This document shows positions 34,185 through 43,137 of a stretch of 64,000 nt of DNA, piece after piece. The notes beneath the pieces were generated by a model. The model worked only from the letters and a program-made list of their open reading frames with translations. It did no database searches and had not been told where the DNA came from. Position 1 is the stretch's first letter. Each line of letters begins with the position of its first letter. Source of the DNA: Sulfitobacter sp043557345 (GTDB lineage Bacteria > Pseudomonadota > Alphaproteobacteria > Rhodobacterales > Rhodobacteraceae); NCBI RefSeq assembly GCF_043557345.1, contig NZ_JBIFFV010000001.1, positions 682,001 through 746,000 of the forward strand, written 5' to 3'. A program made the translations under genes and the position numbers.

Positions 34185-35503
34185 GACTGATCTACGCCCT
34201 GATCCTAACGGTAATTGCCGCACTCCCCGCCCGTGCCGAGGTCGATATTCAGGAGGTGACCAGCCCCGGCGGCATCACCGCTTGGCTGGTCGAGGAACAT
34301 TCGATCCCCTTCGTGGCATTGGAAATCCGTTTCCGGGGCGGCGCGTCTCTCGATGCCCCCGGCAAACGCGGCGCGATCAACCTGATGACCGGCCTCTTGG
34401 AAGAGGGGGCAGGCGAGATGGACGCCCGCGCCTTCAGCCGCGCGACCGAAGCGCTGGCTACGAACCTCAGCTTTGACGTCTCGGACGATGCGCTTTCCGT
34501 GTCCGCGCGTTTCCTGACCGAGAACCGCGCGCCCTCGATCGACCTTCTGCGCGCGGCCCTGCTGGAACCGCGTTTCGACGAAGACGCTATCGAGCGGGTG
34601 CGCGGCCAAGTGATATCGAACATCCAGTCGAACCAGAAAGACCCCGATAAGATCGCTCAACAGACCTTTGACCGGATCGCCTTTGGGGATCACCCCTATG
34701 GCAGTTCGCTGAATGGCACGTTGGAAAGCGTCGCGGGCCTGACCCGTGACGATCTGCGCACCGCGCATCGCGCGGTGCTGGCGCGGGATCGCATCATCGT
34801 CGGCGCGGTGGGTGACATCACACCCGAGGAATTGGGCCAGATGCTCGACAAACTGTTGGGGGGGCTGCCCGCCGAAGGCGCGCCGATGCCGCCCCGGGCC
34901 GAGGTCGATATCCCCAGCGGCACCACGGTGGTCGATTTCGCCACGCCGCAGTCCGTCGCGCTTTTTGGTCAGCCCGGCCTCGCGCAGGACGATCCCGATT
35001 GGTTCACCGCGACGGTGCTGAACCACGTCCTCGGCGGCGGCGGTTTCGAATCCCGGCTGATGACCGAGGTGCGCGAGAAACGTGGCCTGACCTATGGCGT
35101 CTATTCCTACCTCGCCCCGCGCGATCTGGCCGAGACCTATCTCGGCTCCGTCAGTTCGGCCAATGACCGCATCGCCGAGGCGATCGAGGTGATCCGCGCC
35201 GAATGGGCCAAGGCCGCCGCCGAAGGCATCACGCAAGAGGAATTGGATGCCGCGAAAACCTATATCACCGGTGCCTATCCGCTGCGCTTTGACGGCAACA
35301 CGCCCATCGCCAACATCCTCGTCGGCATGCAGATGCTGGGCCTGCCGACCGACTATATCGCCACCCGCAACGACAGGGTCGAGGCGGTTACGCTCGAAGA
35401 TGTCAAACGTGTCGCCGCCGAGCTGTTGGAGCCGGAAAACCTGCATTTCGTCGTCGTCGGTCAGCCCGAGGGGCTAGAGGCCAAAGACACGGCACAGGAA
35501 TGA
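34181..35503 (+). CDS. M16 family peptidase-like protein, non-catalytic partner (440 aa)
   Basis: The fold is the same as the preceding gene but the zinc motif is lost: the equivalent region reads GAINLMTGLLEEGAGEMD, without HXXEH. The C-terminal half retains the substrate-holding Arg-Tyr segment in REKRGLTYGVYSYLAPR. A signal peptide is present (ALPARAEV). The ATG overlaps the previous stop by four bases (ATGA), favouring equal synthesis of both subunits. This fits a heterodimeric peptidase in which this subunit helps bind substrate. Confidence 0.9.
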   Translation: MRLIYALILTVIAALPARAEVDIQEVTSPGGITAWLVEEHSIPFVALEIRFRGGASLDAPGKRGAINLMTGLLEEGAGEMDARAFSRATEALATNLSFDVSDDALSVSARFLTENRAPSIDLLRAALLEPRFDEDAIERVRGQVISNIQSNQKDPDKIAQQTFDRIAFGDHPYGSSLNGTLESVAGLTRDDLRTAHRAVLARDRIIVGAVGDITPEELGQMLDKLLGGLPAEGAPMPPRAEVDIPSGTTVVDFATPQSVALFGQPGLAQDDPDWFTATVLNHVLGGGGFESRLMTEVREKRGLTYGVYSYLAPRDLAETYLGSVSSANDRIAEAIEVIRAEWAKAAAEGITQEELDAAKTYITGAYPLRFDGNTPIANILVGMQMLGLPTDYIATRNDRVEAVTLEDVKRVAAELLEPENLHFVVVGQPEGLEAKDTAQE

Positions 35504-35504
35504 A

Positions 35505-35538
35505 AGAAGCGCCGCTCCCGACAGGGGGCGGCGCTTCT
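35505..35538. terminator. Hairpin between the M16 pair and the convergent ALDH gene
   Basis: AGAAGCGCCGC pairs with GCGGCGCTTCT (11 base pairs) around a 12-base loop, starting just after the second M16 stop. T-runs are poor on both sides, so it is a probable but not strong terminator. Confidence 0.6.
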
Positions 35539-35559
35539 GCATAGGCCGGGCGGTGGGCG

Positions 35560-37905
35560 TTACTCGCCGTAGGGCACCCAGATATTTTTGACCTCGGTCG
35601 CGGCCTGCAAAAAGTCGCGCCCCGCACCCTCGGCCCCAAACCAATCCCGCGCCATCCCGTGGTTGACCCAGCTGCGTTTGATGTTGCTCGCGGCCCCTTT
35701 CTCGACAATGCCGGACAGCGCCGCGGCGCCGAAGGACCAAACCGCATCCACATCCATATGACGCGCCATCGCCTCGGCCAGATCCGCCTGCGGCCCGGTC
35801 AGGATGTTCACCACGCCTGCGGGCACGTCCGATGTCTCCAGCACCTGAACGAAATCCGTCGCTGCCAGCGGGAAGGGGTCGGAGGCCGAGAGGATCACCC
35901 GGTTGCCCATGGCGATGGCCGGCGCCATGCAAGAGATCAGCCCCAGCAAAGGCGCCTCGGCAGGGCACAGCGCGCCGATCACGCCCACCGGTTCCTTCAT
36001 CGCCAGCGCCACGCCGCGGATCGGCACGCCGTGCACCTGACCGTCGTATTTGTCGGCCCAAGCGGCATAGGTGAAAAGCCGGTCAATGGCCGCATCGACC
36101 TCCCGACGGCCCGTCTTCGTACCCTGCATCGCATCCAGACGTGCGGCGAATTCATCGCCGCGTGCGGAAAGGTTCTCGGCAATGTAGTACAGGATCTGCG
36201 CCCGCAGATGGCCGGTGGTTTTCGACCAACCCTTCGCCGCATGTGCCGCCTCAACCGCATTGCGCAGGTCCTTGCGATTGGCGAGGCTCACATGCCCCAA
36301 CAGCCCACCGGACTTGCCCCAGACCGGCGCGGAATAGCCGCCATCGGGCCGCGCCTGCTTGCCACCGATATAAAGCTTCGCGGTGCGGTCGATCCCATCC
36401 TCCGGCGCACCCTCACCGGCGAAGGCTTCGATCTCCTTCAAAGGCTTGCCCGCCGTTTTGGGCTTGGTATAGCCCGCCAGACCTTCCCAACCGCCCTCGC
36501 GGCCAAAGCCGCTTTCGCGCTTGCCGCCGAACCCGGCTGCGGCATCCATCATATTGGTGCCGTTGACCCAGACGATCCCTGTCTCAAGCTTTGGCGCGAT
36601 GTCGAGGGCGAGGTTCACATTCTCGGTCCAGACCGTCGCCGCCAGACCGTAACGCGTGTTATTGGCCAGCTGCACCGCCTCGCCGGGCGTGCGGAATGTG
36701 GTCGAGACCAGCACAGGCCCAAAAATCTCTTCCTGCATCAACCGGTCCGCAGGGTTCAGCCCGGTGATCAAGGTGGGCGGATAGAAACAGCCATTCTCGG
36801 GCATCGCCCCCGGCGTCACGAAACGCTCGCCGGCGGTATTGGCCTCGACCATCTCGCTCACCCGCTGGTATTGCACCGGGTCGACCAGCGCGCCCACGTC
36901 GATGCTCTTGTCCAAGGGATCGCCGACACGCAGCTTCTCCATCCGCGCACGCAGCTTGGCATAGAACCGATCCGCGACCGGCTCATGCACCAGCAAGCGC
37001 GACCCGGCACAGCAGACCTGACCCTGATTGAACCAGATCGCATCGACCAACCCTTCGACAGCGCTGTCCAGATCGGCATCGTCGAAAACGATGTAGGGCG
37101 ATTTGCCACCCAACTCCAAGGTCAGCGCCTTGCCGGACCCCGCCGTCGCCTCGCGAATGCGGCGGCCAACGGCGGTGGAGCCGGTAAAGGCGATCTTGTC
37201 GATATCCTCATGGCCAACGATCATCTCGCCCACGCTGCCATCGCCCGTCACGATATTGACCACACCCTTGGGCAGGCCCGCCTGACGGCAGATATCGGCA
37301 AACAAAAGCGCGGTGAGCGAGGTGTATTCCGCAGGCTTCAACACCACGGTATTGCCCATCGCCAGCGCGGGCGCGATCTTCCACGCCAGCATCAGCAGGG
37401 GGAAGTTCCACGGGATGATCTGCCCGCAAACCCCAAGCGCCTGCGCATCGGGCAGTTCGCTCTCCATCAACTGCGCCATGCCCGCGTGATAATAGAAATG
37501 CCGCTGCGCCAAGGGCACGTCGATATCGCGCGCCTCACGAATGGGCTTGCCGTTGTCCAAGACCTCCAAGACCGCAAACAACCGCGCGTGTTTCTGCAAC
37601 AGCCGCGCCAACGCATAGATATGCCGCGCCCGGCCATGGCCGCCCAGCTTCTCCCATTTAGGCTGCGCCTTGCGCGCTGCCTTCACGGCGGCATCCACAT
37701 CGCCCTGCGACGCCTGCGTCAGACTGGCCAAGACCTCACCCGTCGCCGGGTTCGTGCTGTCAAAACCCGCCCCCGGCGCGGTGAAGGCGCCATCAATGAA
37801 ATGGCCAAACCGCCCGCCCTGATCGACGATCCACGCCAGCGCATCTGCCGCCGATTCCGGGGCTGGCCCGTATTCCATGCTTTCGAATATGTCGGACACG
37901 CTCAT
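35560..37905 (-). CDS. Two-domain aldehyde dehydrogenase, ALDH16 type (781 aa)
   Basis: The first ALDH domain (residues about 1-500) has Asn167 in PWNFP, Glu264 in LELGGKSP and the nucleophile Cys298 in FNQGQVCCAGSR, so it should be active. A second ALDH-like domain (about 520-781) follows. It keeps the fold (PVGVIGALCPAEAPLLG, MGNRVILSAS) but lacks the catalytic Cys-Glu pair. This fused layout is the ALDH16 family; a crystal structure is known from the related Loktanella. Substrate is unknown. deoC lies 44 bases upstream on the same strand, so acetaldehyde released from deoxyribose-5-phosphate is a candidate substrate (inference). Confidence 0.9.
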   Translation of the reverse strand: MSVSDIFESMEYGPAPESAADALAWIVDQGGRFGHFIDGAFTAPGAGFDSTNPATGEVLASLTQASQGDVDAAVKAARKAQPKWEKLGGHGRARHIYALARLLQKHARLFAVLEVLDNGKPIREARDIDVPLAQRHFYYHAGMAQLMESELPDAQALGVCGQIIPWNFPLLMLAWKIAPALAMGNTVVLKPAEYTSLTALLFADICRQAGLPKGVVNIVTGDGSVGEMIVGHEDIDKIAFTGSTAVGRRIREATAGSGKALTLELGGKSPYIVFDDADLDSAVEGLVDAIWFNQGQVCCAGSRLLVHEPVADRFYAKLRARMEKLRVGDPLDKSIDVGALVDPVQYQRVSEMVEANTAGERFVTPGAMPENGCFYPPTLITGLNPADRLMQEEIFGPVLVSTTFRTPGEAVQLANNTRYGLAATVWTENVNLALDIAPKLETGIVWVNGTNMMDAAAGFGGKRESGFGREGGWEGLAGYTKPKTAGKPLKEIEAFAGEGAPEDGIDRTAKLYIGGKQARPDGGYSAPVWGKSGGLLGHVSLANRKDLRNAVEAAHAAKGWSKTTGHLRAQILYYIAENLSARGDEFAARLDAMQGTKTGRREVDAAIDRLFTYAAWADKYDGQVHGVPIRGVALAMKEPVGVIGALCPAEAPLLGLISCMAPAIAMGNRVILSASDPFPLAATDFVQVLETSDVPAGVVNILTGPQADLAEAMARHMDVDAVWSFGAAALSGIVEKGAASNIKRSWVNHGMARDWFGAEGAGRDFLQAATEVKNIWVPYGE

Positions 37906-37949
37906 GCCTTCATCCTTTTCCAAATACCTTCCCGCAGCCTGCAACGGGC

Positions 37950-38963
37950 TCAGGCGGTCGCGTGGCGGTAAGCCGCCGAATAATTGCCGGTCACATGATG
38001 CTCCAACTGCCGCTCGATATCGCCCAAGAGCGAGGATGCCCCAAAGCGGAACAGGTCGGGCTGCAACCAACGGTCGCCCATCTCTTCCTTCATCAGCGCC
38101 AGATAGGTGATCGCATCCTTGGCCTTCGAGATGCCGCCCGCGGGTTTGTAGCCCACGCGCACGCCAGTGCGCGCGTAATACTCACGGATCGCGCGGATCA
38201 TGACGAGGCTCACGGGCAGGGTGGCGTTGACGCTTTCCTTGCCGGTCGAGGTTTTGATGAAATCGGCCCCGGCCATCATGCAAACCAGCGACGCGCGTGC
38301 CACATTGCGCAGCGATCCCAATTCGCCGGTGGCGAGGATCGCCTTCACATGGGCCTCGCCGCAGGCCTCGCGGAAGGCGCGCATCTCATCGTAAAGCGCC
38401 TGCCAGTCGCCCGAAAGCACATGACGGCGCGAGATCACGATGTCGATCTCGCTCGCACCGGCCTCGACGCTCATTTCGATCTCGCGAATGCGCAGTTCCA
38501 AGGGCGACAGCCCCGCCGGGAAGCCGGTTGAGACGGCGGCGATGGGGATGTTCGTGCCCTCCAGCGCGCGCCGCGCGGCCGGGATCATCTCGTGATAGAC
38601 GCAGACCGCGCCGGTGGTGATCGGTGCCATGCCAAGCGCCTCAAGCAGATCGGGCGCGATCGGTTGCCGCGCCTTGGCGCAAAGCCGCTCGACCCGGCGC
38701 GCGGTATCGTCGCCCGAGAGGGTCGTCAGATCGATACAGGTCACCGCGCGCAGCAACCACGCGGCTTGGTGGTCCTTTTTCAGCGAACGGCGGGCGGGCA
38801 GGGCGGCGGCGCGGCGCTCGATCGCCGAGGTATTCGCCTGCACCGAGCGCAGCCAATCCATATCAAGCGGCATCGGTTCGACGCGGGGTTCGGTGACCTG
38901 GGGCAGATGGCCCGGCGCGTCGGTCTCTGTCTCACGGTGCTGCGGGGTCGTCTGGGTGGCCAT
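37950..38963 (-). CDS. deoC: Deoxyribose-phosphate aldolase (337 aa)
   Basis: DeoC cleaves 2-deoxyribose-5-phosphate to glyceraldehyde-3-phosphate and acetaldehyde. The Schiff-base lysine is in FIKTSTGKESVNATLP, and the phosphate-binding site in VGYKPAGGISKAKDAI. The protein is about 80 residues longer than E. coli DeoC because of an N-terminal extension (residues about 1-70, predicted flexible). I chose ATG 38963. It is cotranscribed with the ALDH16 gene, which gives a coherent nucleoside salvage pair. Confidence 0.93.
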   Translation of the reverse strand: MATQTTPQHRETETDAPGHLPQVTEPRVEPMPLDMDWLRSVQANTSAIERRAAALPARRSLKKDHQAAWLLRAVTCIDLTTLSGDDTARRVERLCAKARQPIAPDLLEALGMAPITTGAVCVYHEMIPAARRALEGTNIPIAAVSTGFPAGLSPLELRIREIEMSVEAGASEIDIVISRRHVLSGDWQALYDEMRAFREACGEAHVKAILATGELGSLRNVARASLVCMMAGADFIKTSTGKESVNATLPVSLVMIRAIREYYARTGVRVGYKPAGGISKAKDAITYLALMKEEMGDRWLQPDLFRFGASSLLGDIERQLEHHVTGNYSAAYRHATA

Positions 38964-39085
38964 CGGGGTCTCTCCGGTTTGGTCAGGCGCGCAAAATGGC
39001 ATGAGGCAGGGGCCAAAGCAAGCGACGCTAACCCCGCGTCACCGGTCGAATGCCTGAAAAACAGGCGAAATGCGGAAATTGTTAA

Positions 39086-39129
39086 TGAGAACCATTCTCA
39101 ACTGTTGACTTAATTGAGAATCGTTCTCA
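39086..39129 (+). promoter_or_regulatory. Two Fur/Mur-type operator boxes in the sitA promoter
   Basis: Two copies of TGAGAA-N3-TTCTCA lie at 39086-39100 and 39115-39129, with centres 29 bases apart. This is the symmetry of the Fur-family box used by the manganese regulator Mur in alphaproteobacteria. The second copy lies between a TTGACT (39105) and an ACTAAT (39129) promoter hexamer, so bound repressor would block RNA polymerase. A metal-repressed transporter operon follows. Confidence 0.85.
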
Positions 39130-39134
39130 CTAAT
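39105..39134 (+). promoter_or_regulatory. Candidate sigma-70 promoter of sitABCD
   Basis: TTGACT (39105-39110) and ACTAAT (39129-39134) are separated by 18 bases. The expected transcription start is close to 39141, practically at the sitA ATG (39140). That would make the mRNA leaderless. The -10 match is moderate. Confidence 0.45.
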
Positions 39135-39139
39135 ACCCC

Positions 39140-40129
39140 ATGACACATGCATCTGATCCCTTTCGCCCGTCCCGCCGTACCGCTTTGATCGGCAGCCTGA
39201 GCGCTTTTGCCCTGCTCGGGGCCGCGCCCGCCGCCTTCGCGGCGGAGAAGCTCAATGTCGTCGCGACCACCGGCATGATCGCTGACGCCGCCCGGCGTAT
39301 CGGTGGCGATCTGGTCGAGGTCCGCTCGCTCATGGGGTCGGGGGTCGATCCGCACAGCTACCGCCAGACCCGCAGCGACATCGTGGCGCTGACGCGGGCC
39401 GATCTGGTGCTCTGGCATGGCCTCTATCTTGAGGCGCAGATGGAGCGGTTCTTTGAAGATCTGGGCCGCAAACGCGCCGTGATCGCCGTGGCCGATGCGC
39501 TGCCCAAGGACGGTTTGCTCAGCCACCCGGATTACGAGGGCCGCTATGACCCGCATGTCTGGATGGACCCCAACACATGGATCGCCGTGGTGAATGAGGT
39601 GACCCGCGCGCTGAGCGAAGCGCATCCCTCGGGGGCCGAGACCTTTGCCGCGAATGCTAAGACTTACCGCGCGGAACTGGATCAGCTTGCCGCCTATGCC
39701 GCCGAGACCGTGGCGCAGGTGCCTGAGGGCCAGCGCGTTCTGGTCACGGCCCATGATGCTTTTGGCTACTTCGGACGCGCCTTTGGCTTCGAGGTGATCG
39801 GCATTCAAGGCATCTCGACCATCAGCGAGGCGGGGCTCAATCGCATCTCTTCGCTGGTCGATGAGCTGGTCGAACGCGAGATTGGCGCGGTTTTCGTCGA
39901 AACCTCGGTGTCTGACCGTAACATGCGTGCACTGGTCGAAGGCGCGGCAGCGCGCGGTCATGAGGTCGTGATCGGCGGGTCGCTCTATAGTGACGCCATG
40001 GGGGAACCGGGCAGCTATGAGGGCACTTATATCGGTATGATCGATCACAACGTCACGACCATTGCCCGCGCGCTTGGCGCGCCGGTGGACGCGGGCGGGA
40101 TGACCGGCAAGCTGGCGCAAGGAAGCTGA
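39140..40129 (+). CDS. sitA: Manganese/iron ABC transporter substrate-binding protein (SitA/TroA type, 329 aa)
   Basis: The N-terminus has a twin-arginine-like RRTALIGSLSAFALLGAAP signal. The mature part is a cluster A-I metal-binding protein: metal ligands are expected in GVDPHSYRQT and DPHVWMDPNTW. The late GGSLYSDAMGEPGSYEGTY motif is the family signature. It would capture Mn2+ (possibly Fe2+ or Zn2+) in the periplasm. Paired Fur/Mur boxes favour manganese or iron over zinc. No ribosome-binding site precedes the ATG, which suggests leaderless translation. Confidence 0.88.
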   Translation: MTHASDPFRPSRRTALIGSLSAFALLGAAPAAFAAEKLNVVATTGMIADAARRIGGDLVEVRSLMGSGVDPHSYRQTRSDIVALTRADLVLWHGLYLEAQMERFFEDLGRKRAVIAVADALPKDGLLSHPDYEGRYDPHVWMDPNTWIAVVNEVTRALSEAHPSGAETFAANAKTYRAELDQLAAYAAETVAQVPEGQRVLVTAHDAFGYFGRAFGFEVIGIQGISTISEAGLNRISSLVDELVEREIGAVFVETSVSDRNMRALVEGAAARGHEVVIGGSLYSDAMGEPGSYEGTYIGMIDHNVTTIARALGAPVDAGGMTGKLAQGS

Positions 40130-40132
40130 TCC

Positions 40133-40927
40133 ATGACACTCGAACTCGCCAGCACGCGCGAGACCACGCCGACCGCTCGCACCGACAGCCCGCTCGCCCT
40201 GCGTGGGATGACCGTTTCTTACGGCCAGAAGCCTGCGGTCTTTTCGGTGGATATGACCGTCGAGCCGGGCAAGATGACCGCGATCATCGGCCCGAACGGG
40301 GCGGGGAAATCGACGCTGCTCAAGGCCGCGTTGGGCATCCTGACCCCGCTGGCGGGCACCGCCACCGTCTATGGCAAACCCGTGGCCGAGCAGCGCCACC
40401 GCATCGCCTATGTGCCGCAGCGCGCGAGCGTGGATTGGGACTTCCCAACCCGCGTGATCGACGTGGTGCTGATGGGGCTTTACCCGCAACTGGGCCTTCT
40501 GGGCCGCATCCGCCCCGTGCACCGCGCCCGCGCCACCGATTGTCTGGCCCGCGTCGGGATGCAGGATTTCGCCACCCGCCAGATCGGCCAACTCTCGGGC
40601 GGCCAGCAGCAGCGGGTGTTCCTTGCGCGGGCCTTGGCGCAGGATGCAGACCTTTACCTGCTCGACGAACCCTTTGCCGGGGTCGATGCGGCGACGGAAA
40701 AGGCGATCATCGCGGTGCTGAAATCCCTGCGGGATGCGGGCAAGACGGTCGTCGCCGTGCACCATGATCTGTCAACGGTGCCTGAGTATTTCGACAATGT
40801 CTTCCTGATCAACACCCACCGCGTGGCCGAGGGCAGCGTCGCGGAGGTCTTCAAGTCCAACAACCTGCAAGACGCCTATGGCGGGCGTTTGGCAGGCGCG
40901 CAGATGGATGCCTTGCAACTGTCATGA
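40133..40927 (+). CDS. sitB: Metal ABC transporter ATP-binding protein (264 aa)
   Basis: Walker A GPNGAGKST, signature LSGGQQQRVFLARAL and Walker B ADLYLLDEPFAGVD are all present, followed by the H-loop VVAVHHDLS. It powers the SitCD permease. It follows sitA by three bases and overlaps the first permease start by four bases, so the operon is tightly coupled. Length is typical for the family. Confidence 0.93.
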   Translation: MTLELASTRETTPTARTDSPLALRGMTVSYGQKPAVFSVDMTVEPGKMTAIIGPNGAGKSTLLKAALGILTPLAGTATVYGKPVAEQRHRIAYVPQRASVDWDFPTRVIDVVLMGLYPQLGLLGRIRPVHRARATDCLARVGMQDFATRQIGQLSGGQQQRVFLARALAQDADLYLLDEPFAGVDAATEKAIIAVLKSLRDAGKTVVAVHHDLSTVPEYFDNVFLINTHRVAEGSVAEVFKSNNLQDAYGGRLAGAQMDALQLS

Positions 40928-42129
40928 TCTGGGACGCGCTGACACTGCAACTGGGCTATAACGCCACCCTGGTGACGCTGGGGGCCACGCTTTTGGGCAT
41001 GGCGGCGGGCGTTGGCGGCACCTTCCTTTTCCTGCGCAAACGGGCGTTGGTGAGCGATGCGATCTCGCATGCGACACTGCCCGGGGTGGCGCTTGCCTTC
41101 ATGGTGATGGTCGCTTTGGGCGGTGATGGGCGCAACCTGATTGGCCTGCTGCTGGGGGCCGCACTCTCGGCGGCGGCGGGGCTGCTCTTGGTCTCATGGC
41201 TCAGCAACCGCACCCGGCTGGCCGAGGATGCGGCGATCGGCTCGGTCCTGTCGGTCTTCTTTGGCCTTGGCATCGTGCTGCTTACGGTGATCCAGACCAT
41301 GAGCGCCGGGCAGCAGGCGGGGCTGGAGGATTTCCTTCTAGGCTCCACCGCCGGGATGCTGCGCAACGATGCGCTGATCATCGCCGCTGCCGCGGCGTTG
41401 ACGCTGGCACTGGTGCTGCTGCTGCGCCGCCCGCTGACGCTGGCCTCCTTCGATCCCGAATACGGCACCGCCATCGGCCAGAACGTGCCGCGCACCGATC
41501 TCGCGATGATGGGGCTGGTGCTGGCGGTCACGGTCGTGGGGCTTAAGATCGTCGGTCTCATCCTGATCGTGGCGCTTTTGATCATCCCGCCGGTGACCGC
41601 AAGGTTCTGGAGCGAGCGGACCGACCACGTGGTGTTGATCTCGGGCCTGATGGGCGGGATTGCCGCCTATGTCGGTGCCGCGCTGTCGGCGGCGGCGCCG
41701 AACCTTCCCACGGGGCCGATCATCGTGCTGGCGGGTTTCGCGCTCTTTGCCCTGTCGCTGCTCTTGGCGCCCCGGCGCGGCGCGCTCTCGGCGCTGCTGC
41801 GGCACCGGCGCTATCAGCGTCGGGTCCATCTGCGGCAGGGGCTCTTGGCCTTGGCTCATGGGCAGCCGATCTACGAACAACGCACCCTGCGCCTGTTACG
41901 GGCCGAGGGCTACGCCCTGCCCGATGGGGTCGCTACCAAGGCGGGCCGGGGCCGCGCCGCCAAGGCGCTGCGCGACGAGACCCGCTGGCAACTGATCCGC
42001 CGCGATCCGGCTTACGAGGCGGCAGCCCAGCAGTATGACGGTCTGACCCCTATCGAGACGGTGTTGACCGCCGACCAAATCCGCGAAATCGACAGCCGCA
42101 TCGACATGCGCGGCGGGGTGATGGCATGA
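40924..42129 (+). CDS. sitC: Metal ABC transporter permease with a C-terminal cytoplasmic extension (401 aa)
   Basis: The first 290 residues are an ABC-3 family permease with about eight transmembrane segments, including SDAISHATLPGVALAF and LIVALLIIPPVTARFW. The C-terminal ~115 residues are hydrophilic and helical (from RRGALSALLRHRRYQRRV to the end). They resemble the winged-helix-like tail found on some Mn/Fe permeases. That tail is longer than in the sister permease SitD. Overlaps with sitB and sitD are each four bases. The tail could sense metal or bind a partner; this is inference. Confidence 0.88.
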   Translation: MIWDALTLQLGYNATLVTLGATLLGMAAGVGGTFLFLRKRALVSDAISHATLPGVALAFMVMVALGGDGRNLIGLLLGAALSAAAGLLLVSWLSNRTRLAEDAAIGSVLSVFFGLGIVLLTVIQTMSAGQQAGLEDFLLGSTAGMLRNDALIIAAAAALTLALVLLLRRPLTLASFDPEYGTAIGQNVPRTDLAMMGLVLAVTVVGLKIVGLILIVALLIIPPVTARFWSERTDHVVLISGLMGGIAAYVGAALSAAAPNLPTGPIIVLAGFALFALSLLLAPRRGALSALLRHRRYQRRVHLRQGLLALAHGQPIYEQRTLRLLRAEGYALPDGVATKAGRGRAAKALRDETRWQLIRRDPAYEAAAQQYDGLTPIETVLTADQIREIDSRIDMRGGVMA

Positions 42130-43055
42130 ACGGTTCCGAATTCGTCCCCCTGTCTTTGGTGCCGATGCTGACGGGCATCTTCGTGGCCGTGGCCTGTGCC
42201 TTGCCGGGGAACTTCCTTGTCCTGCGCCGCCAAGCGCTGATCGGCGATGCGATCAGCCATGTGGTGCTGCCGGGGATCGTCGTGGCCTTCCTGCTGACCG
42301 GCGTGGTCAGCACTTGGCCGATGCTCTTGGGCGCGGCGGGCGCGGCGCTGGCCGCCGTGCTGGCCATCGAAGGCGTGCGGCGTTTGGGCAAGATCGAATC
42401 CGGGGCGGCCATGGGGGTCGTCTTTACCGCGATGTTCGCGGGCGGCGTGCTGCTGCTGGAACAATCCGACACCAGCAATGTGCATCTCGACGTGGAACAT
42501 GCGCTTTATGGCAACCTCGAAAGCCTGATCTGGCTGGATGCCACCGGCTGGGCGTCGCTGCTCGACCCCGAGGCGTTGGCGACCATCCCGGTGGAGCTGC
42601 CGCGCATGGCGGTCACGCTTCTTTTCGTTGCGCTTTTCACGGCGGTGTTCTGGCGCCCGCTCAAGATCAGCACATTCGACGAAGGCTTTGCCCGCACCAT
42701 CGGGATGAAGACCGGCCCTTTGGGCCTTGGGCTGGTGATCGTCGCCGCCATTGCCGCCGTGGCCGCCTTTGACGCGGTGGGCAGCATCATCGTGATCGCC
42801 ATGTTCATCTGCCCGCCCGCCGCCGCGCGGATGATGACCAACCGGCTCGAGCATCAGATCGCATGGTCGGTGGGTTTTGCCACCGTGGCGGCGATTTTAG
42901 GCTATGTCCTCGCCGGATACGGGCCGCTGTGGATCGGGCTGCGGGATTCGGTCTCGGCGGCGGGGATGATCGCGACCGTCTCCGGGTTGATCCTGGGCGC
43001 AGCGGCCTTGATGGGGCCACATCGCCATAGAGGCGCCGCCGCGCCCAACGTTTGA
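42126..43055 (+). CDS. sitD: Metal ABC transporter permease (309 aa)
   Basis: A second ABC-3 family permease with GDAISHVVLPGIVVAF and SIIVIAMFICPPAAARM motifs and about eight membrane segments. Unlike SitC it ends shortly after the last segment. Two permeases plus one ATPase and one binding protein is the SitABCD/TroABCD arrangement. The gene is the end of the operon; a gap of about 300 bases follows. Confidence 0.92.
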   Translation: MNGSEFVPLSLVPMLTGIFVAVACALPGNFLVLRRQALIGDAISHVVLPGIVVAFLLTGVVSTWPMLLGAAGAALAAVLAIEGVRRLGKIESGAAMGVVFTAMFAGGVLLLEQSDTSNVHLDVEHALYGNLESLIWLDATGWASLLDPEALATIPVELPRMAVTLLFVALFTAVFWRPLKISTFDEGFARTIGMKTGPLGLGLVIVAAIAAVAAFDAVGSIIVIAMFICPPAAARMMTNRLEHQIAWSVGFATVAAILGYVLAGYGPLWIGLRDSVSAAGMIATVSGLILGAAALMGPHRHRGAAAPNV

Positions 43056-43101
43056 CCGAATCGCAGCGATTCGTTTTCTCGGCAACTGATTCGATTTTGC
43101 T

Positions 43102-43131
43102 TTGACCTGCGAATCGTCCTGCGTCTATACA
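43102..43131 (+). promoter_or_regulatory. Sigma-70-like promoter upstream of the mutL leader
   Basis: TTGACC (43102-43107) and TATACA (43126-43131) are separated by 18 bases. Transcription would start near 43138, which would leave a leader of about 215 bases before mutL. Confidence 0.6.
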
Positions 43132-43137
43132 GGTGGC

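Noticed and set aside
35659..37971. 770-codon open frame on the plus strand
   Set aside because: It is antisense to the ALDH16 gene, whose motifs are intact.
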